From assembly GCA_021399435.1 (NCBI GenBank), contig JAJTUP010000043.1, forward strand, positions 434,001-498,000: 64,000 nucleotides of DNA. Reading direction: 5' to 3'. Under the pieces are notes generated by a model. It saw nothing but the letters and a program-made list of their open reading frames with translations. It searched no databases and was not told the origin of the DNA. The translations under genes and the position numbers were made by a program. This stretch comes from Diaporthe sp. PMI_573. Lineage: Eukaryota > Ascomycota > Sordariomycetes > Diaporthales > Diaporthaceae. Of the stretch, positions 42,582-53,134 are shown in pieces. How positions within the stretch are numbered: the stretch's first letter is position 1; every line of letters begins with the position of its first letter.

Positions 42582-43774
42582 CCCTCCTTTCCCTACTAGT
42601 ATATATTTGCGTTCTCAATTTATCATTGGACCAAAATCAAATTTCTCCCAGACTCTGGACATGGCGACACCCAATTCCGCAATCTACTAAGCTATGAAAG
42701 ACGCCAAAAAACGAGCGTGAAATCCAGAAACAACTCAAACTCAAGATTCTTTTGTCGACCTTCTTAGCCGCTCATGAATAATACAATACTCTATGATTTT
42801 CCCCACGAGCCTTGAAGAGGAAGAAAAGGTTTTCGACGCATTGCTAACATGCAATTTTCTGGCGAGTAGAAAAGCTATAGTCCGATTAGAATGCAGAAAT
42901 ATATACATGTCATTCAGTCCTTCTGTATTGACTGATTGAGAACGTAGAAATACTATATGTGGACATTGATAATTAAGAGACAACTATAGTTTAAGGTTAC
43001 TAGACGACGTTTCTTTCTTTCCCCCCCCCCCGGTGTGTTGGATATCAGATCTCCATATATGTTGAATATTGCTAATCTACTTTACTCAAGTTTCGATCTC
43101 ACTCGATAGTACTCCAATGATTTTTTCCTCACCATCAGGCTTCTTCCTGCCCCTGCCCAGTCAGGATTTCAGGTTTGGATTTACGAAACCTATAGTCTTC
43201 TGCAGCAGGAAAGTCCTTACAGGTGGATATCTTAGCATGCTCTGTCCATTTTTGAAACTCTAGTATGATGGATCCCTATTTTGGGTTGGGGTAGGGGGCT
43301 CTCGACCTGATTTGTCTGTTTCTGCTAAGGTGAAAAGCGCGGCCCCAGAAATTACTATCACCCATCTATGTCACCTTTAGCAGTACATGGAAACCACCAC
43401 GGAAGCCAGAACGACCAACTGAGACAGAGTTGATCAACCTCACCAAGCGACGCAATAACGGTTCCTACTGTTCCATCGACCACTGCAGCGGTGAATGGCG
43501 ACTCATCAAGCTGCCAACACTCAGTTCGGTGCGCCCCCCTTGTTGCATGTATCGAGAGGGGGAACTGGGCCTCCCATACGAATTCGGCTAATAAACCGGT
43601 TGGACTTCCCAAGAGTTGTGACAGCACAAGTTCAGCGCAAAGTACTGTAATACTGTATGTAACTCCCGGTCAATCATCCTTTGAATTCCGGCATCACCCA
43701 CTTATACTCAATACTCCAGAATGTGCTTGGGAAAAAGTACAGTAACATATATGTACTATAAATATATTGGTGAG
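42582..43774. other. No supported gene
   Basis: AT-rich with a C-run at 43021-43031. A minus-strand frame at 43358-43627 (LLAEFVWEAQFPLSIHATRG...) looks like a gene fragment but is not recognised. Confidence 0.35.
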
Positions 43775-44165
43775 GGTACTTTCATGGCCAATTTACAGTA
43801 AAGTACATTAACTGCCGTGAAAGACGCCAGTGTGAAAATAAAGGCAGAACTGCAGTAGAACGCACAGTACTTACCAAATGACCCAATAATTTAGTCATGC
43901 TTTCTGGTGTTGCAAATCCATCACCAAGTACAGTAAAGTCCTGCGTTATCTGGCTGTTACAGTACAGTACATACGTACAGTAGTTGTTACAGTAGTGTAT
44001 AATGTAACGCAGGAATTTAGTGTACTTGGCGATGTACTTTGCAACACCAGAAAGCACGACTAAATTATTGGGTCATTTCGTAAGTACGTTCTACAGCTCT
44101 CCACGCTGGCGTCTTTAACGGTAGTTGATGTACTTTACTGTAAGTTGGCCATAAAGTTACTGTAC
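43775..44165. repeat. Near-perfect 390-bp palindrome (foldback element)
   Basis: The left arm (GGCCAATTTACAGTAAAGTA, GACGCCAG, AAATGACCCAATAATTTAGT, CTTTCTGGTGTTGCAAA) recurs inverted on the right, and the arms meet near 43975 at CAGTACATACGTACAG. Arms are about 195 bp, with an indel of about 15-20 bp and scattered changes. It has the form of a foldback or MITE-like element; no coding capacity. Confidence 0.85.
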
Positions 44166-45084
44166 TCCTATCGATACACAGCATTGTGTTTATACAGTAC
44201 ATACTGTACAAGAAAGATTCAGATAAATCAGACTGGCGCACACTAGCATACGGTACAGTACATAAAGTTGCTAAATATATCCTGATATTACTTCACAGAA
44301 GGCCTCTACTTCTGCTACCAAGTACAATTTTCAGACTATAGTACAGTACAACAATATTTTATATAAGCACCGCACTTCTTTTAAAACTAAATGGTATTTT
44401 TCTATAGTACTTCTTATATATATCGCACTGTGTCAAGGCTTCCAATACCATGTGAGCCTTTTGAATCTGGTTAGACTCCTCAATATTCGTACTTAGACCA
44501 AGCCTCCCGTAAATAACATAATAAATCTTAACGAAAGACAATGCATTATGGTATTCATCGGGATTTAATAATTTGCACGTCGTACCTTTCTGCTATGCTC
44601 TGTACTTGTGTCATCGAAGAGGTTATCACAAAGTACGATCATAGAACATGCCAGGAAAGCGTTTAAATCCAACGGAAGCATAAATACACATCACCATCAT
44701 CCTTTCACAGAGCTCTAAGAAGATTCTGACACTTCTCTTCTCGTGTCTACCCCCAGAATGTCTACAACCATGGCAACGACCTTTTACTGCCCATTCCAAG
44801 TACTCACACCTAGTTATAACTTCTCTCATTCTCAGTACTCAAGTTGGTCAGTGAGCATTCCAGAGCTTGTATCTTTGAGCCAGGTTCCAAGCATCAATAG
44901 CGCGCATAGCAGCTTGTCGCTCCAGGAACCATTATCTCTATTGAGGACGTCGAATATGTGGAATACCGTGTTCTTGCTAAGGTTGTGTTCGTAGTATAGT
45001 TAGGTAACAGGATGGTGGCGAACAGAAGCAGCTTTGGCGCGTCTTTTTGGGGGTTGATTGGGTATTTTAGGTGGTAAAGTATTA
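44166..45084. other. TACAGTAC-rich sequence and a possible F-box-like fragment
   Basis: Flanks of the palindrome are rich in TACAGTAC/GTACTGTA motifs. On the minus strand about 44830-44999 reads NTVFHIFDVLNRDNGSW then DKLLCALLMLGTWLKD before a stop, possibly debris of the same F-box-like family as 39084-39455. Weak. Confidence 0.25.
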
Positions 45085-45298
45085 TAGTGATACCAATTGT
45101 TCTAAAGTGCCATAGTGATATCAATCGTGCTAGAGTGCCATAGTGATATCAATCGTGCTAGAGTGCCATAGTGATATCAATCGTGCTAGAGTGCTATAGT
45201 GATATCAATCGTGCTAAAGTGCTATAGTGATATCAATCGTGCTAAAGTGCTATAGTGCTACCAATCGTGCTAAAGTGCTAGGGTGATATTCTAGCACA
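45085..45298. repeat. 28-bp minisatellite, about 7.5 copies
   Basis: TAGTGATATCAATCGTGCTA plus 8 more bases repeats every 28 bp at 45085, 45113, 45141, 45169, 45197, 45225 and 45253. Units drift gradually (GAGTGCCA to AAGTGCTA). It ends in an inverted GTGCTA...TAGCAC. Confidence 0.95.
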
Positions 45299-46436
45299 CT
45301 TTTTGCGAATATGTGAATATGAATATGAATATCACTTTAGCACTTTATATCACAATACGCAAGTCTGCCTCCACGTGGTGTCCGCTGGGAACTCTCAGAG
45401 AAGCAGTCTGGCTGTCTCTGGGTGCCGAGAGGAGCTCAACGACGCGACCGTTTGTCCTTCTGCGACGCGCCGACGCGCGACATCCGAGCCTCCGAACCTC
45501 ACGAAACACCAAACACTACAGCCCCAGTACGGTAGAGGTAGTCGCGCCCCTCGACGTGCGCCCCACGACGGAGAATGGACTTGGTTCCCCCGTTTGTCCC
45601 GCCCGACAACGGTTTACGGTTTTGGCGATTGACGAGGCCGCGCGGAGGATGCGACCTTCACACACGGACAACACCACGACAACAATACCGCACACAGCTC
45701 CGTACTTCGATTCGACAAATACATATTTTGAACTCACAGTTGACCTGTCCCTTGGAGAGACCGATGCTTGAACAGCCGCGTCTTGACACGGTTTTGGGTG
45801 TCAGCCCGTCTCCTCGGCCTCGGTCGACACCGACCTAGAACACAACAACGAGCATGCCACACACTTCCACTGCCACATGCACACGGTAACATCGGCGCTC
45901 CATGCAGCACGCCACAACCATGCAGAACGAGCATCCAAGACCACCGCAGGATGAGGCCGCTGGCCCGTCTACAGAGCGAAGCCTGACGGCAGACGAGTGA
46001 TTCTCGGTATACAGAAGCAGAGGAGGGCCAGGAAAGGCCTGATAAGTCAAAGACACAGAACAGTTAGGAAGACTATTGGTGGAGGGTTGGCCGTGCTCAG
46101 GCGGAGGAGAGAGCAGTTCTGGCCAGGAACGCGCTTGTGATCGGAAGCCTAGAGGCGGGAGCACCTGTATTGATAGCCGTACGCTGCATAGCTGCCACAA
46201 GTGTCAAACTGGGTCCACTTACACGGGCCCACTTACGGTGGATTTATCGTGTGTCCGAGTTTCGAACTCGGCCCTGCTTCATCCAGTGAGCCATCAAGAA
46301 CTCCTCCTTTTTTTGGCCTATAAAATCCTAGCCATCTAGCCCTTAGATAGCTTCCAAAAGGAGCAGAAGAAGCAAGAGACCAGACACTCGATTTGACAAC
46401 AAGGCGTCAATCAATCAATCCGTTCTAGTCTAGTTA
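45299..46436. other. GC-rich block without a recognised gene; tRNA-like box motifs
   Basis: Open frames at 45313-45771 (plus) and 45835-46200 (minus) are GC-rich but unrecognised. On the minus strand a TGGCTCACTGG box-A-like motif (46283-46293) precedes a perfect CCGAG-TTCGAAA-CTCGG T-arm-like hairpin (46255-46271), too close together for a tRNA. Confidence 0.35.
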
Positions 46437-46586
46437 CAGTGGGGTGTAAAATATATTTGGAACACTTGGTGTAGCTCTCAGCCTCGAGGTTCACTGTGAT
46501 AAACCCGATAAGAGCAGTGCTACCCGAAACGGGCTTCCCGCTAACAAGGGAACCTCAAATGTTCCAATACATTTTACACCCCACTG
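46437..46586. mobile_element. 150-bp MITE with Tc1/mariner-type ends
   Basis: Perfectly bounded by TA at 46435-46436 and 46587-46588. The left end CAGTGGGGTGTAAAATATAT and the right end read inward CAGTGGGGTGTAAAATGTAT match for about 26 bp (one or two differences, ending TTGGAAC). The TA target and CAGT start are typical of Tc1/mariner elements. No coding capacity. Confidence 0.9.
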
Positions 46587-46874
46587 TAACTCCGGCAAAC
46601 TGCGGCTGAAAAATTTGCTTGCTTAGTCATAACTGACAATTGGATTACGAAAGCTGCCTTCTTTGTACCTATGCCGTGAAAAGGGCCAGCCGGGGCCATC
46701 AAGGGTGGCAAAGTCCCTACAGCTCAATAGATAAAGAGCGGAGAGGAGTCCCGGACATCTCCCAAAATATACAACATCCTTCCTTCAAGCCTTCTACTCC
46801 ATTTACCTCACTCTCCGAAGTGTTAATTACTATATTCAATCCTCTTTCGCTCCTGCCTCTTCCACCGTAAACAA

Positions 46875-47446
46875 TGGACAGGTTCGCCTCTCGACTTCTC
46901 AAGGTGCCACCTCTATAATCCTCTCATAGCTAACACTGCGCCAGATTGAATGAACCTCCTAGCAATCCTAAGGTTCACTCCCCCTAGACGTAAAGGCCGG
47001 CTTGGTTGGCAATACTAACCGTGGCGAAGCTTCTGCGCGACAGAATGGCCCGATTCATTGATTTCATCAATTCGGGCGACGAGACCATGGGCAAAGAAGT
47101 CGTTTCTGAATCAGCCGTGTTCCATGTCCCTTTCGGCGGCGAACCTCTCAAAGGCCTTAGTGGCTATATGCAAATCCTCGGCATGATGCGGATCGCCTAT
47201 CCTGATATCCAGTGGTCCCTGGAGGAGACCGTTGTCGAGAAAGACACTGTTGTGGCACGATTCAATATTGCCGGCACACATCAGGGGGAATTCTTTGGTT
47301 TCCCAGCGTCCGGCAGGCAAGTTCGGTCACAAGCTATGAATATTTACAGATTTACCGACGGGAAGATCGTGGAGGAACGTGGGCTTCCGGATATATTCGG
47401 AATGCTAGTCCAGATCGGAGCTATTGCTGTTCCCGTTCCCGAATAG
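46875..47446 (+). CDS. SnoaL-like (NTF2-fold) protein
   Basis: The main exon reads MARFIDFINSGD, VFHVPFGGEPLKGLSGYMQI, AYPDIQWSLEETVVEKDTVV, ARFNIAGTHQGEFFGFPASG, NIYRFTDGKIVEERGLPDIF: the SnoaL-like polyketide cyclase / ketosteroid-isomerase fold, a small cone-shaped enzyme or binding domain. An ATG at 47045 gives 133 residues. A better model has a 30-nt first exon (46875-46904, MDRFASRLLK) and an intron 46905-47029 with a perfect TACTAAC branch site at 47013-47019, joining in frame to LLRDRMARFID. The substrate cannot be told from sequence. Convergent with the Nudix gene, 255 bp away. Confidence 0.8.
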
Positions 47447-47700
47447 CTGTGGCGACGCAGGCGTTGATCGTTTGTACGTGGCCGACGGCGAGGTACTCGA
47501 CTTGGTCTGCCTCTGGGATGCGCTCCCGCCTGATTGTGCCCGAGAATAAAGAAACCAGAACACACTTTCGAAAATTCATGATACTGAGACAGCTATAAAG
47601 AAGGCTGAAAGATTTTTGCTTGCCAACGAGACCCCTTAGTTAAATAGCTGCAACTGGACGGTATGAATCCGAAACAATATCATGGCCCGTGTTCCTGGTA

Positions 47701-48618
47701 TTAATGGGTACCGCCGCTATTCTCCGTCGCCTGCTTCCTATATTTCTCCAGCTCACCCGACCGGCTCAATCCTTCGTATAGCGCAAACGAAGCCAGCGTC
47801 TTTGCGTCCCTGGCTCCAATCCTCCAGAGCTCCTGGTACTCCCTCACATGTAAGATGATCATTTCGCCCTGGGTTCTCTCTCCAGTAAGTTTCCCCCGCA
47901 GGTCATTGATAGCCTGGCGGTCCAGCTCCCTCTCCCACAGGAACAGCGCAATGTACTCGTCACAGCCTCCGGGGCTGGGATACATCGCCTTCTGAAGGTT
48001 GGTCTCCGGGTGGTCCAAGTTGCTGAGGGCTAACTCCGTCATGTTGATGAGCTCGCTATTGTGGATCTTGAAGCCCGTCTCCTCCTCAATCTCCTTCGCA
48101 GCCGCACCGGAGAAGTGGGCAGAATCATCGAGCATGCCGGCTGGAATTTCCAAAAACTGCAATGATCCGGCTGGTAGGCGCGGCTGCTCAGTCAAAATGA
48201 CATAGCGCTCATCCCTTGAGTCTTTGGGCCGGAGAATCATCAGCATCGCCACGCTCCCGCCCCTGAGGAAGGCCGTCCCAGGGAGGGACTTGGGGATGCT
48301 GCACTCGTTGTCACCGGGGAAACGATCTCTCTTCACTACGGCGTCGATCTTGATAAAGCCAACCCTGCCATTTGGGAACTTGGTGGCAGATCTGACCTCG
48401 ATTGACCTGAGACTGAAAGGGTGTGCGTGAAATGGATGATCCTTGGAGGAATGTTGAAGTGCGAGGTTGGCATGCAGAGCAGTTCTCCAGTTCTTGAACG
48501 CCGGCATACTTTCGAGCTCCTCCTGAGTGATAGAATTTGGCAAATAAACAGGGACTTCCGTACCACAAAAATCGATTTTCTTCTCCTGCCACACCACCGT
48601 GGGGACTGTGTTCAGCAT
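47701..48618 (-). CDS. Nudix hydrolase, probable ADP-sugar diphosphatase type
   Basis: A 305-residue single-exon frame with a clear Nudix domain: LQFLEIPAGMLDD, then AAAKEIEEETGFKI. The box is a variant: the first Glu of Gx5Ex7REUXEEXGU is Ala, and RE is KE. A similar Ala variant is known in plant NUDX14-type ADP/UDP-sugar pyrophosphatases, so a nucleotide-sugar substrate is plausible. Upstream N-terminal residues (about 1-150) form a separate region as in that group. The gene has the composition of a healthy single-copy gene. It probably splits a nucleoside-diphosphate sugar to NMP and sugar phosphate in the cytosol. Confidence 0.85.
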   Translation of the reverse strand: MLNTVPTVVWQEKKIDFCGTEVPVYLPNSITQEELESMPAFKNWRTALHANLALQHSSKDHPFHAHPFSLRSIEVRSATKFPNGRVGFIKIDAVVKRDRFPGDNECSIPKSLPGTAFLRGGSVAMLMILRPKDSRDERYVILTEQPRLPAGSLQFLEIPAGMLDDSAHFSGAAAKEIEEETGFKIHNSELINMTELALSNLDHPETNLQKAMYPSPGGCDEYIALFLWERELDRQAINDLRGKLTGERTQGEMIILHVREYQELWRIGARDAKTLASFALYEGLSRSGELEKYRKQATENSGGTH

Positions 48619-48719
48619 ATTGAATACATGAGAGGGGATGCAAACTTCTAGTTAGAGTAACGTTTCTGGACAAGTCGAGCAAGATAACAGCAGTGTGCGA
48701 GTTGTTCCAATGCAAGAAG

Positions 48720-49374
48720 GCTGCCGAACGGTTTTATAGCGTTTTCAACTTGGCTTCCAGACACGGGTCGTACGGGTGATTTGCACCGAGGCAGCCACCT
48801 GTAGCGTAGGAGACAGCCTGAGGGGTAGTGGTGAAGCTGCTAACGTGGATAGTTTAAAACAGTGACGGACAAAAGTTTGTGCAGAGAGAGATGGTGGGAA
48901 GTTACAGTTGTGGGACATTCGTCCTTAAATAGTTAAAACGATAGGAGGCATTGTGGCGGTGTTTAGGCAGTAGGCAACATTTTTAATATGTAATGCCAGG
49001 CTCCCTCATTTCATGTTGGGTTGGGATTTTGTGCAGGATATCGGGGTCTGCCGGGGAGTTGTAGTGCGGGGTGTATTTGGCGCACCCATCAAGCCGAGCA
49101 ATTTCCCCAATTGAGGAGACAATAATGTGGGTAGAGGCGTAAGGGCTGGAGGAGAGAAGGTGCAGTAATACCTGTAGAAACGCTCTGCGATTTATCTTTC
49201 TATTCCATTTCTACAAATTCCTTTAGGAGTTTGGTTTTATAGCACATTGTCGCCAACTCCTGAAAGGAAACGACTTCTCGACTCTTTTAAAAAATTCTAG
49301 ATCTAAAGAGACATCGCTAGACGCTACTGTACTGCATCTACCATCCTGGGCCCCGCTCCAGACCAAGGCCCCAG
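48720..49374. other. Intergenic; no supported gene
   Basis: Presumed promoter of the Nudix gene followed by AT-rich sequence. Confidence 0.4.
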
Positions 49375-49545
49375 CTAACAAATCGCCACAGATTGCCCCT
49401 GCGCTTCCCGTGCTGTCAAAAGCTGGTCTACTCTCTGGACGATGAGGTCCTGATCAATGCCTGCTGGGCCATCTCCTACCTGTCCGACGGATCCAACGAT
49501 AAAATTCAGGCTGTGATTGAAGCCGGTATCCCCCACCGTCTGGTC
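49375..49545 (+). pseudogene. Importin-alpha fragment with a frameshift
   Basis: Two frames abut: [10 protein letters not shown], then after one extra A at about 49426-49430 [38 protein letters not shown]. This is an armadillo repeat of importin-alpha (the nuclear localisation signal receptor), where the two parts are continuous. Only about 55 residues remain. The sequence changes to unrelated material after HRLV. Confidence 0.75.
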
Positions 49546-49777
49546 GGGGACATCCCAGTAAAGATCAAAGCAGAAATCGTAAACTTCTTCCTCGTTGTGT
49601 CGCTGGGGTAGCCTCTTGGCCAAAATAAGCTCATGATAGGGCGATGCTGGGTCTCCATAATCAGCAGCCGGCGATGGCGCGATGTGAAGTTGGCAATTCA
49701 CGATTTGATAAATATGACCTTCCGTTACTGTAATTGTGCTAGCGGGTAAGGCAACCGGAGCGCTGGCTGCCGGCAGA

Positions 49778-49945
49778 CAGGGTTGAAAGCCACTCCACCC
49801 AATCCACGTAGTGGATCCACTCGTGGATTCCACTGTCCACTCCACTGGCAAAATCCCAGTGGATTGGCTAATCCACCGAATCCACTCGACGGTGTCGTGG
49901 GTGGATTGGGTGGATTTGCGTGGATTAGAAGTGGGGTAGTTAAGT
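49778..49945 (+). mobile_element. Solo terminus of a third hAT-type element
   Basis: CAGGGTTGAAAGCCACTCC starts like the hAT end at 12293 (CAGGGTTGGAA) and is followed by dense ATCCAC motifs in both orientations, a third variant of short-motif subterminal array. No matching right end or transposase; a truncated terminus. Confidence 0.5.
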
Positions 49946-49949
49946 AATG

Positions 49950-50860
49950 TTGATCTGGGGGCTATTGCTGTGCTTCCTCTTGGTTGGTGGACTTATATCT
50001 TGTTATGAAGATGTTTTAGGACATTGCTATGCTCCTTGATCCTCCCTCCCTTTCTAGCATACTGAACTAACTTGCTTAGAGTCCTGGTTAGCACTAGATA
50101 ATAAATATAAGTGGCTTGGTAAAGGAAGCAATATGGTCCAATGTTGCAACCTGCTCCCTAGTACTTAAATATATTATATACTTGTTCCTAGATTAGCAGT
50201 TCATTAGTTATATCCTGTTCATTGTGGATAGCAGCTTGCTTATTGAGCTGAGAATTTATAGCATTATGTCCACGGCAACCTGTACTTGTAGGTACAAGCT
50301 GGCTGGTCTCGTTAATAATAAAGGCGACCTGAATAGTCCGCTTGCCCCCACTGCGGACTAGGTCAGACTAGCTATCAATTTGCCCGTCCACCTCGCTCCA
50401 GTCAATGTCAGGCCAGCCAGTTCGAAATAGAACGTCTTTCACTCCTCGTGTGGTAATAGAAACCGTAAGGTGAGTCTCGTCCGGCTCCTGAGTCTCGGTC
50501 AACTTGTTCTCTTTGACAATGCCGTCGATTTGGGACTTAAGACTGCTATCCCAGAAGTCACTAGGGTAGTAATCAATGTTCTGTACTATGCTCTGTGTAA
50601 GCTTATGGAATTTAGATTTTCTTGTGTAAAGCGACCATTCGATGGTATGGTTCGTAGTGGATCAGAGCCTGGGCTACCACCCAGCCGCAGCCATTAACAT
50701 TTGTACCTCTAGATCAACTCTGTCACCGCTGGCTGAAAGCAGGGTTAACGAAGTTGTCTGGCAATACAGGCGTTGAGTTTCGCGGTCATCATACTGTACA
50801 GCCACTGGCTGATATCAGAGATGAACTTACTCAACGAGGGAGCAAGTGGCGAAGAAAAAT
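49950..50860 (-). pseudogene. Degenerate duplicate of the 54178-55167 gene
   Basis: Colinear with about 54270-55190 over roughly 900 bp, about 85 percent identical by eye (for example GTACAAGCTGGCTG, GACAATGCCGTCGATTT, CTCTGTGTAAGCTTATG). Differences are mostly C/T and G/A, and stops break the frame. Same orientation as the parent. Consistent with RIP acting after a segmental duplication. Confidence 0.8.
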
Positions 50861-51749
50861 TGTTGGCGCAGGTCGTGTCCCCAATGCCAAAGGAGGAGCA
50901 GTCCAACCAGTCTAATGGCTGGTTTTCAGGCTTCCATGTCTTTCCATGGCAAGAGAGGAACAGGACTATGCAATTTAACAGGAGGATGACTCACCTAACG
51001 TCAAAGAGGTACGTGGCCTTAAATCAGTGGCATTAGCTTAGGTAATGCCGCGAGTATTGCGAAAGAAGCTCTGATAGATATACTGCACTGTTAGAAGGGA
51101 GAAAAGAATCTAAAGATGGGCAAAAAACAGACTAGCATACGAGAGAGCTACTCAAGCTCTATATTTCTCAGTGTTACTGTAATCAGTTTTGAATTACAGT
51201 ATATCAAATAGGCGTTTGGAAATGGCAAGGTAGATCTGTCTGCAGCAGCTGGTACCTTTATGCGGGAGTGCGAACCAGGATTGCATACTGTGCGCACAGC
51301 CACGCTTAGTCTAAAATAAGCTAGTAATCAATTTTTACAATCACAACAAGCGGACACTCGTTTCGGCCGACCCTGTATCACTACGAGCTACAGTATCAAA
51401 GTATAGATCAAGTTACTTGATCTGTATTGAAGCAGCTCAGCCAAGAATGAGCCAGTAGGCTTCGGAGCCGCCAGCGAGACACCGGAATTTTTCCTAGGGG
51501 GCTGCCTGCGTCTGACCCGTGCGGTTATACGGGGAGAGAACAGAGCAGATCGGAGAACTAGCCGCTGTGGCAAACACCCTCCGCTCGTTGCCGAAGCATC
51601 GGTACCGCAACATCCCGCAAACTTAAATGATTCAGGGATATCCAGGAGCCAGGGATAAGAGAAATAAACCATAACAGCAAGAGCCACAACTCATTTGTCA
51701 TCGCGGACGTGATACTTATTCTCGATCGTATGAATTCAACATCTTGTCT
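50861..51749. other. No supported gene
   Basis: Spacer inside the duplicated segment. A GC-rich patch at 51430-51640 with a 99-codon minus-strand frame is unrecognised. Confidence 0.35.
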
Positions 51750-52060
51750 CTTCGGTGATCATGGAGGGACCATTGTCTATAGCTTGTGTGTTGCCGCAGT
51801 TGTCTTTCTCAGTAATTGAACCCTCAGTGTCTTGGTTAGCCGTGGCTGTAGTGCAGGTAGCTGAAGAGCGCGATACAGAGCTATCCTTGACAGAGAAAGT
51901 GGAATCCTCGCTTGCGTTGTATATAGAGTACTCTTTTTGGAACTCCGGTGTTACACTAAATTGCTTGCTTTGCTTGTTATAGGTTAGCTACTTGCCAGGG
52001 AGTGCGAGGTGGTAGCCTAGCCACAGCACTCGCTCTTTCCTCTGCTGGGTTACGGTCTGG
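51750..52060 (-). pseudogene. Degenerate duplicate of the EST1-type gene 3' end
   Basis: Matches 57420-57690 (ATCATGGAGG, GTTGTCTTTCTCAGTAAT, GTACTCTTT, CTTGCCAGGGAGTGCGAGGT). It contains an insertion and many C/T and G/A differences. Only the last 90 or so codons of the parent are represented. Confidence 0.8.
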
Positions 52061-52555
52061 CTACAACTCTGTTGAGGTCGCCGAGCACAACGGCGTTATG
52101 AGCGCTGAGACTGACGGGCGGGGCGGTTGCAACTCTGGATCCACTGAAACGAAAGTCACCACAGACGCGGAGGCAGACGGTCGATCAGGTTATAACTAGA
52201 ACCACGACCAGTGCTACTTCCCGATTTGGGGGCTGATAGAGAAAATACCCGCTGTATAAGGCAAAGAAGACGCTATCATCTGTACGGAAAAGGCGCTCTC
52301 CACCACTGAGCTTGGTGGTCATACTTTCCCCTGCATGAAACGAATAATACCCTCTTCTTATTAGTGTGGCTTCCATGTCTATCACTTGTCCATCTATTTG
52401 GGCTTGTTTCAATAACCCAGTCGTTTGGGAGGCCGCCCTCCGTGTACCAGCTTGCAAGGTGCATCTTGGCCCTGACAACTAGGAACGGCGGTCCGCACCA
52501 CCCATCCCCACTGATCAACTCAATTAACATCACCTTCACACCACAGCAGAGGGTA

Positions 52556-52957
52556 CTAAAGGCGCTGCGAGCATGGCAAGAAGTTCTTTCCAAGTTCAGC
52601 CAATGCATTATCCGCTTCAGCAAGCATTTGCTTTGCGTCCAGTACGTCCTGGCTTTCACCATCACCGGCACTCTCCAAAATTGTCTTCAACACCTCCACG
52701 TTACCCCTCCTCTTCCTTATGTGTTTCTGGGCATCGGCTAACACATCTCTATCCTTGTCTGACTCTTCCGATCTCATGGCCTTTTGCTCCTCGGAAGTTA
52801 CCATTTTCGGCTTTTGCAGGATTCTCTCCACCTCAGGAATCTTTGCAAGGTCTTCTTCTACATCCTTACTCATGAATTGCTTCTCATCATCGATCTCAGC
52901 CGGGAGTATGGTCATGGTATAAATCATCCCATGTATATCAGGTGTTCCAACAGTCAT
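52556..52957 (-). CDS. Unknown helical protein
   Basis: A 133-residue ATG-started frame (MTVGTPDIHGMIYTM), very charged and helical (EEDLAKIPEVERILQKPKMV, KHIRKRRGNVEVLKTILESA, LDAKQMLAEADNALAELGKN), suggesting coiled coil. No family recognised. It could be a fragment. Confidence 0.4.
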   Translation of the reverse strand: MTVGTPDIHGMIYTMTILPAEIDDEKQFMSKDVEEDLAKIPEVERILQKPKMVTSEEQKAMRSEESDKDRDVLADAQKHIRKRRGNVEVLKTILESAGDGESQDVLDAKQMLAEADNALAELGKNFLPCSQRL

Positions 52958-53134
52958 TAGCTATAGAACAGGTATCACAGGCTTCATCATGTCTAGATAC
53001 AACCTTCAGGGTTCGCAGGCCACAAGAAACATACCACTTTCTCGTTGCCCCGGACCGAAGTTGCGCGCTTTCAAACTTGCTTAACAAAAAAAAAAGATGA
53101 CATCATTTACACGTCTTCTACTATATTTCTAGAA

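Noticed and set aside
45085..45298. Tandem repeat as a CRISPR array
   Set aside because: Units are contiguous without unique spacers and the genome is fungal.
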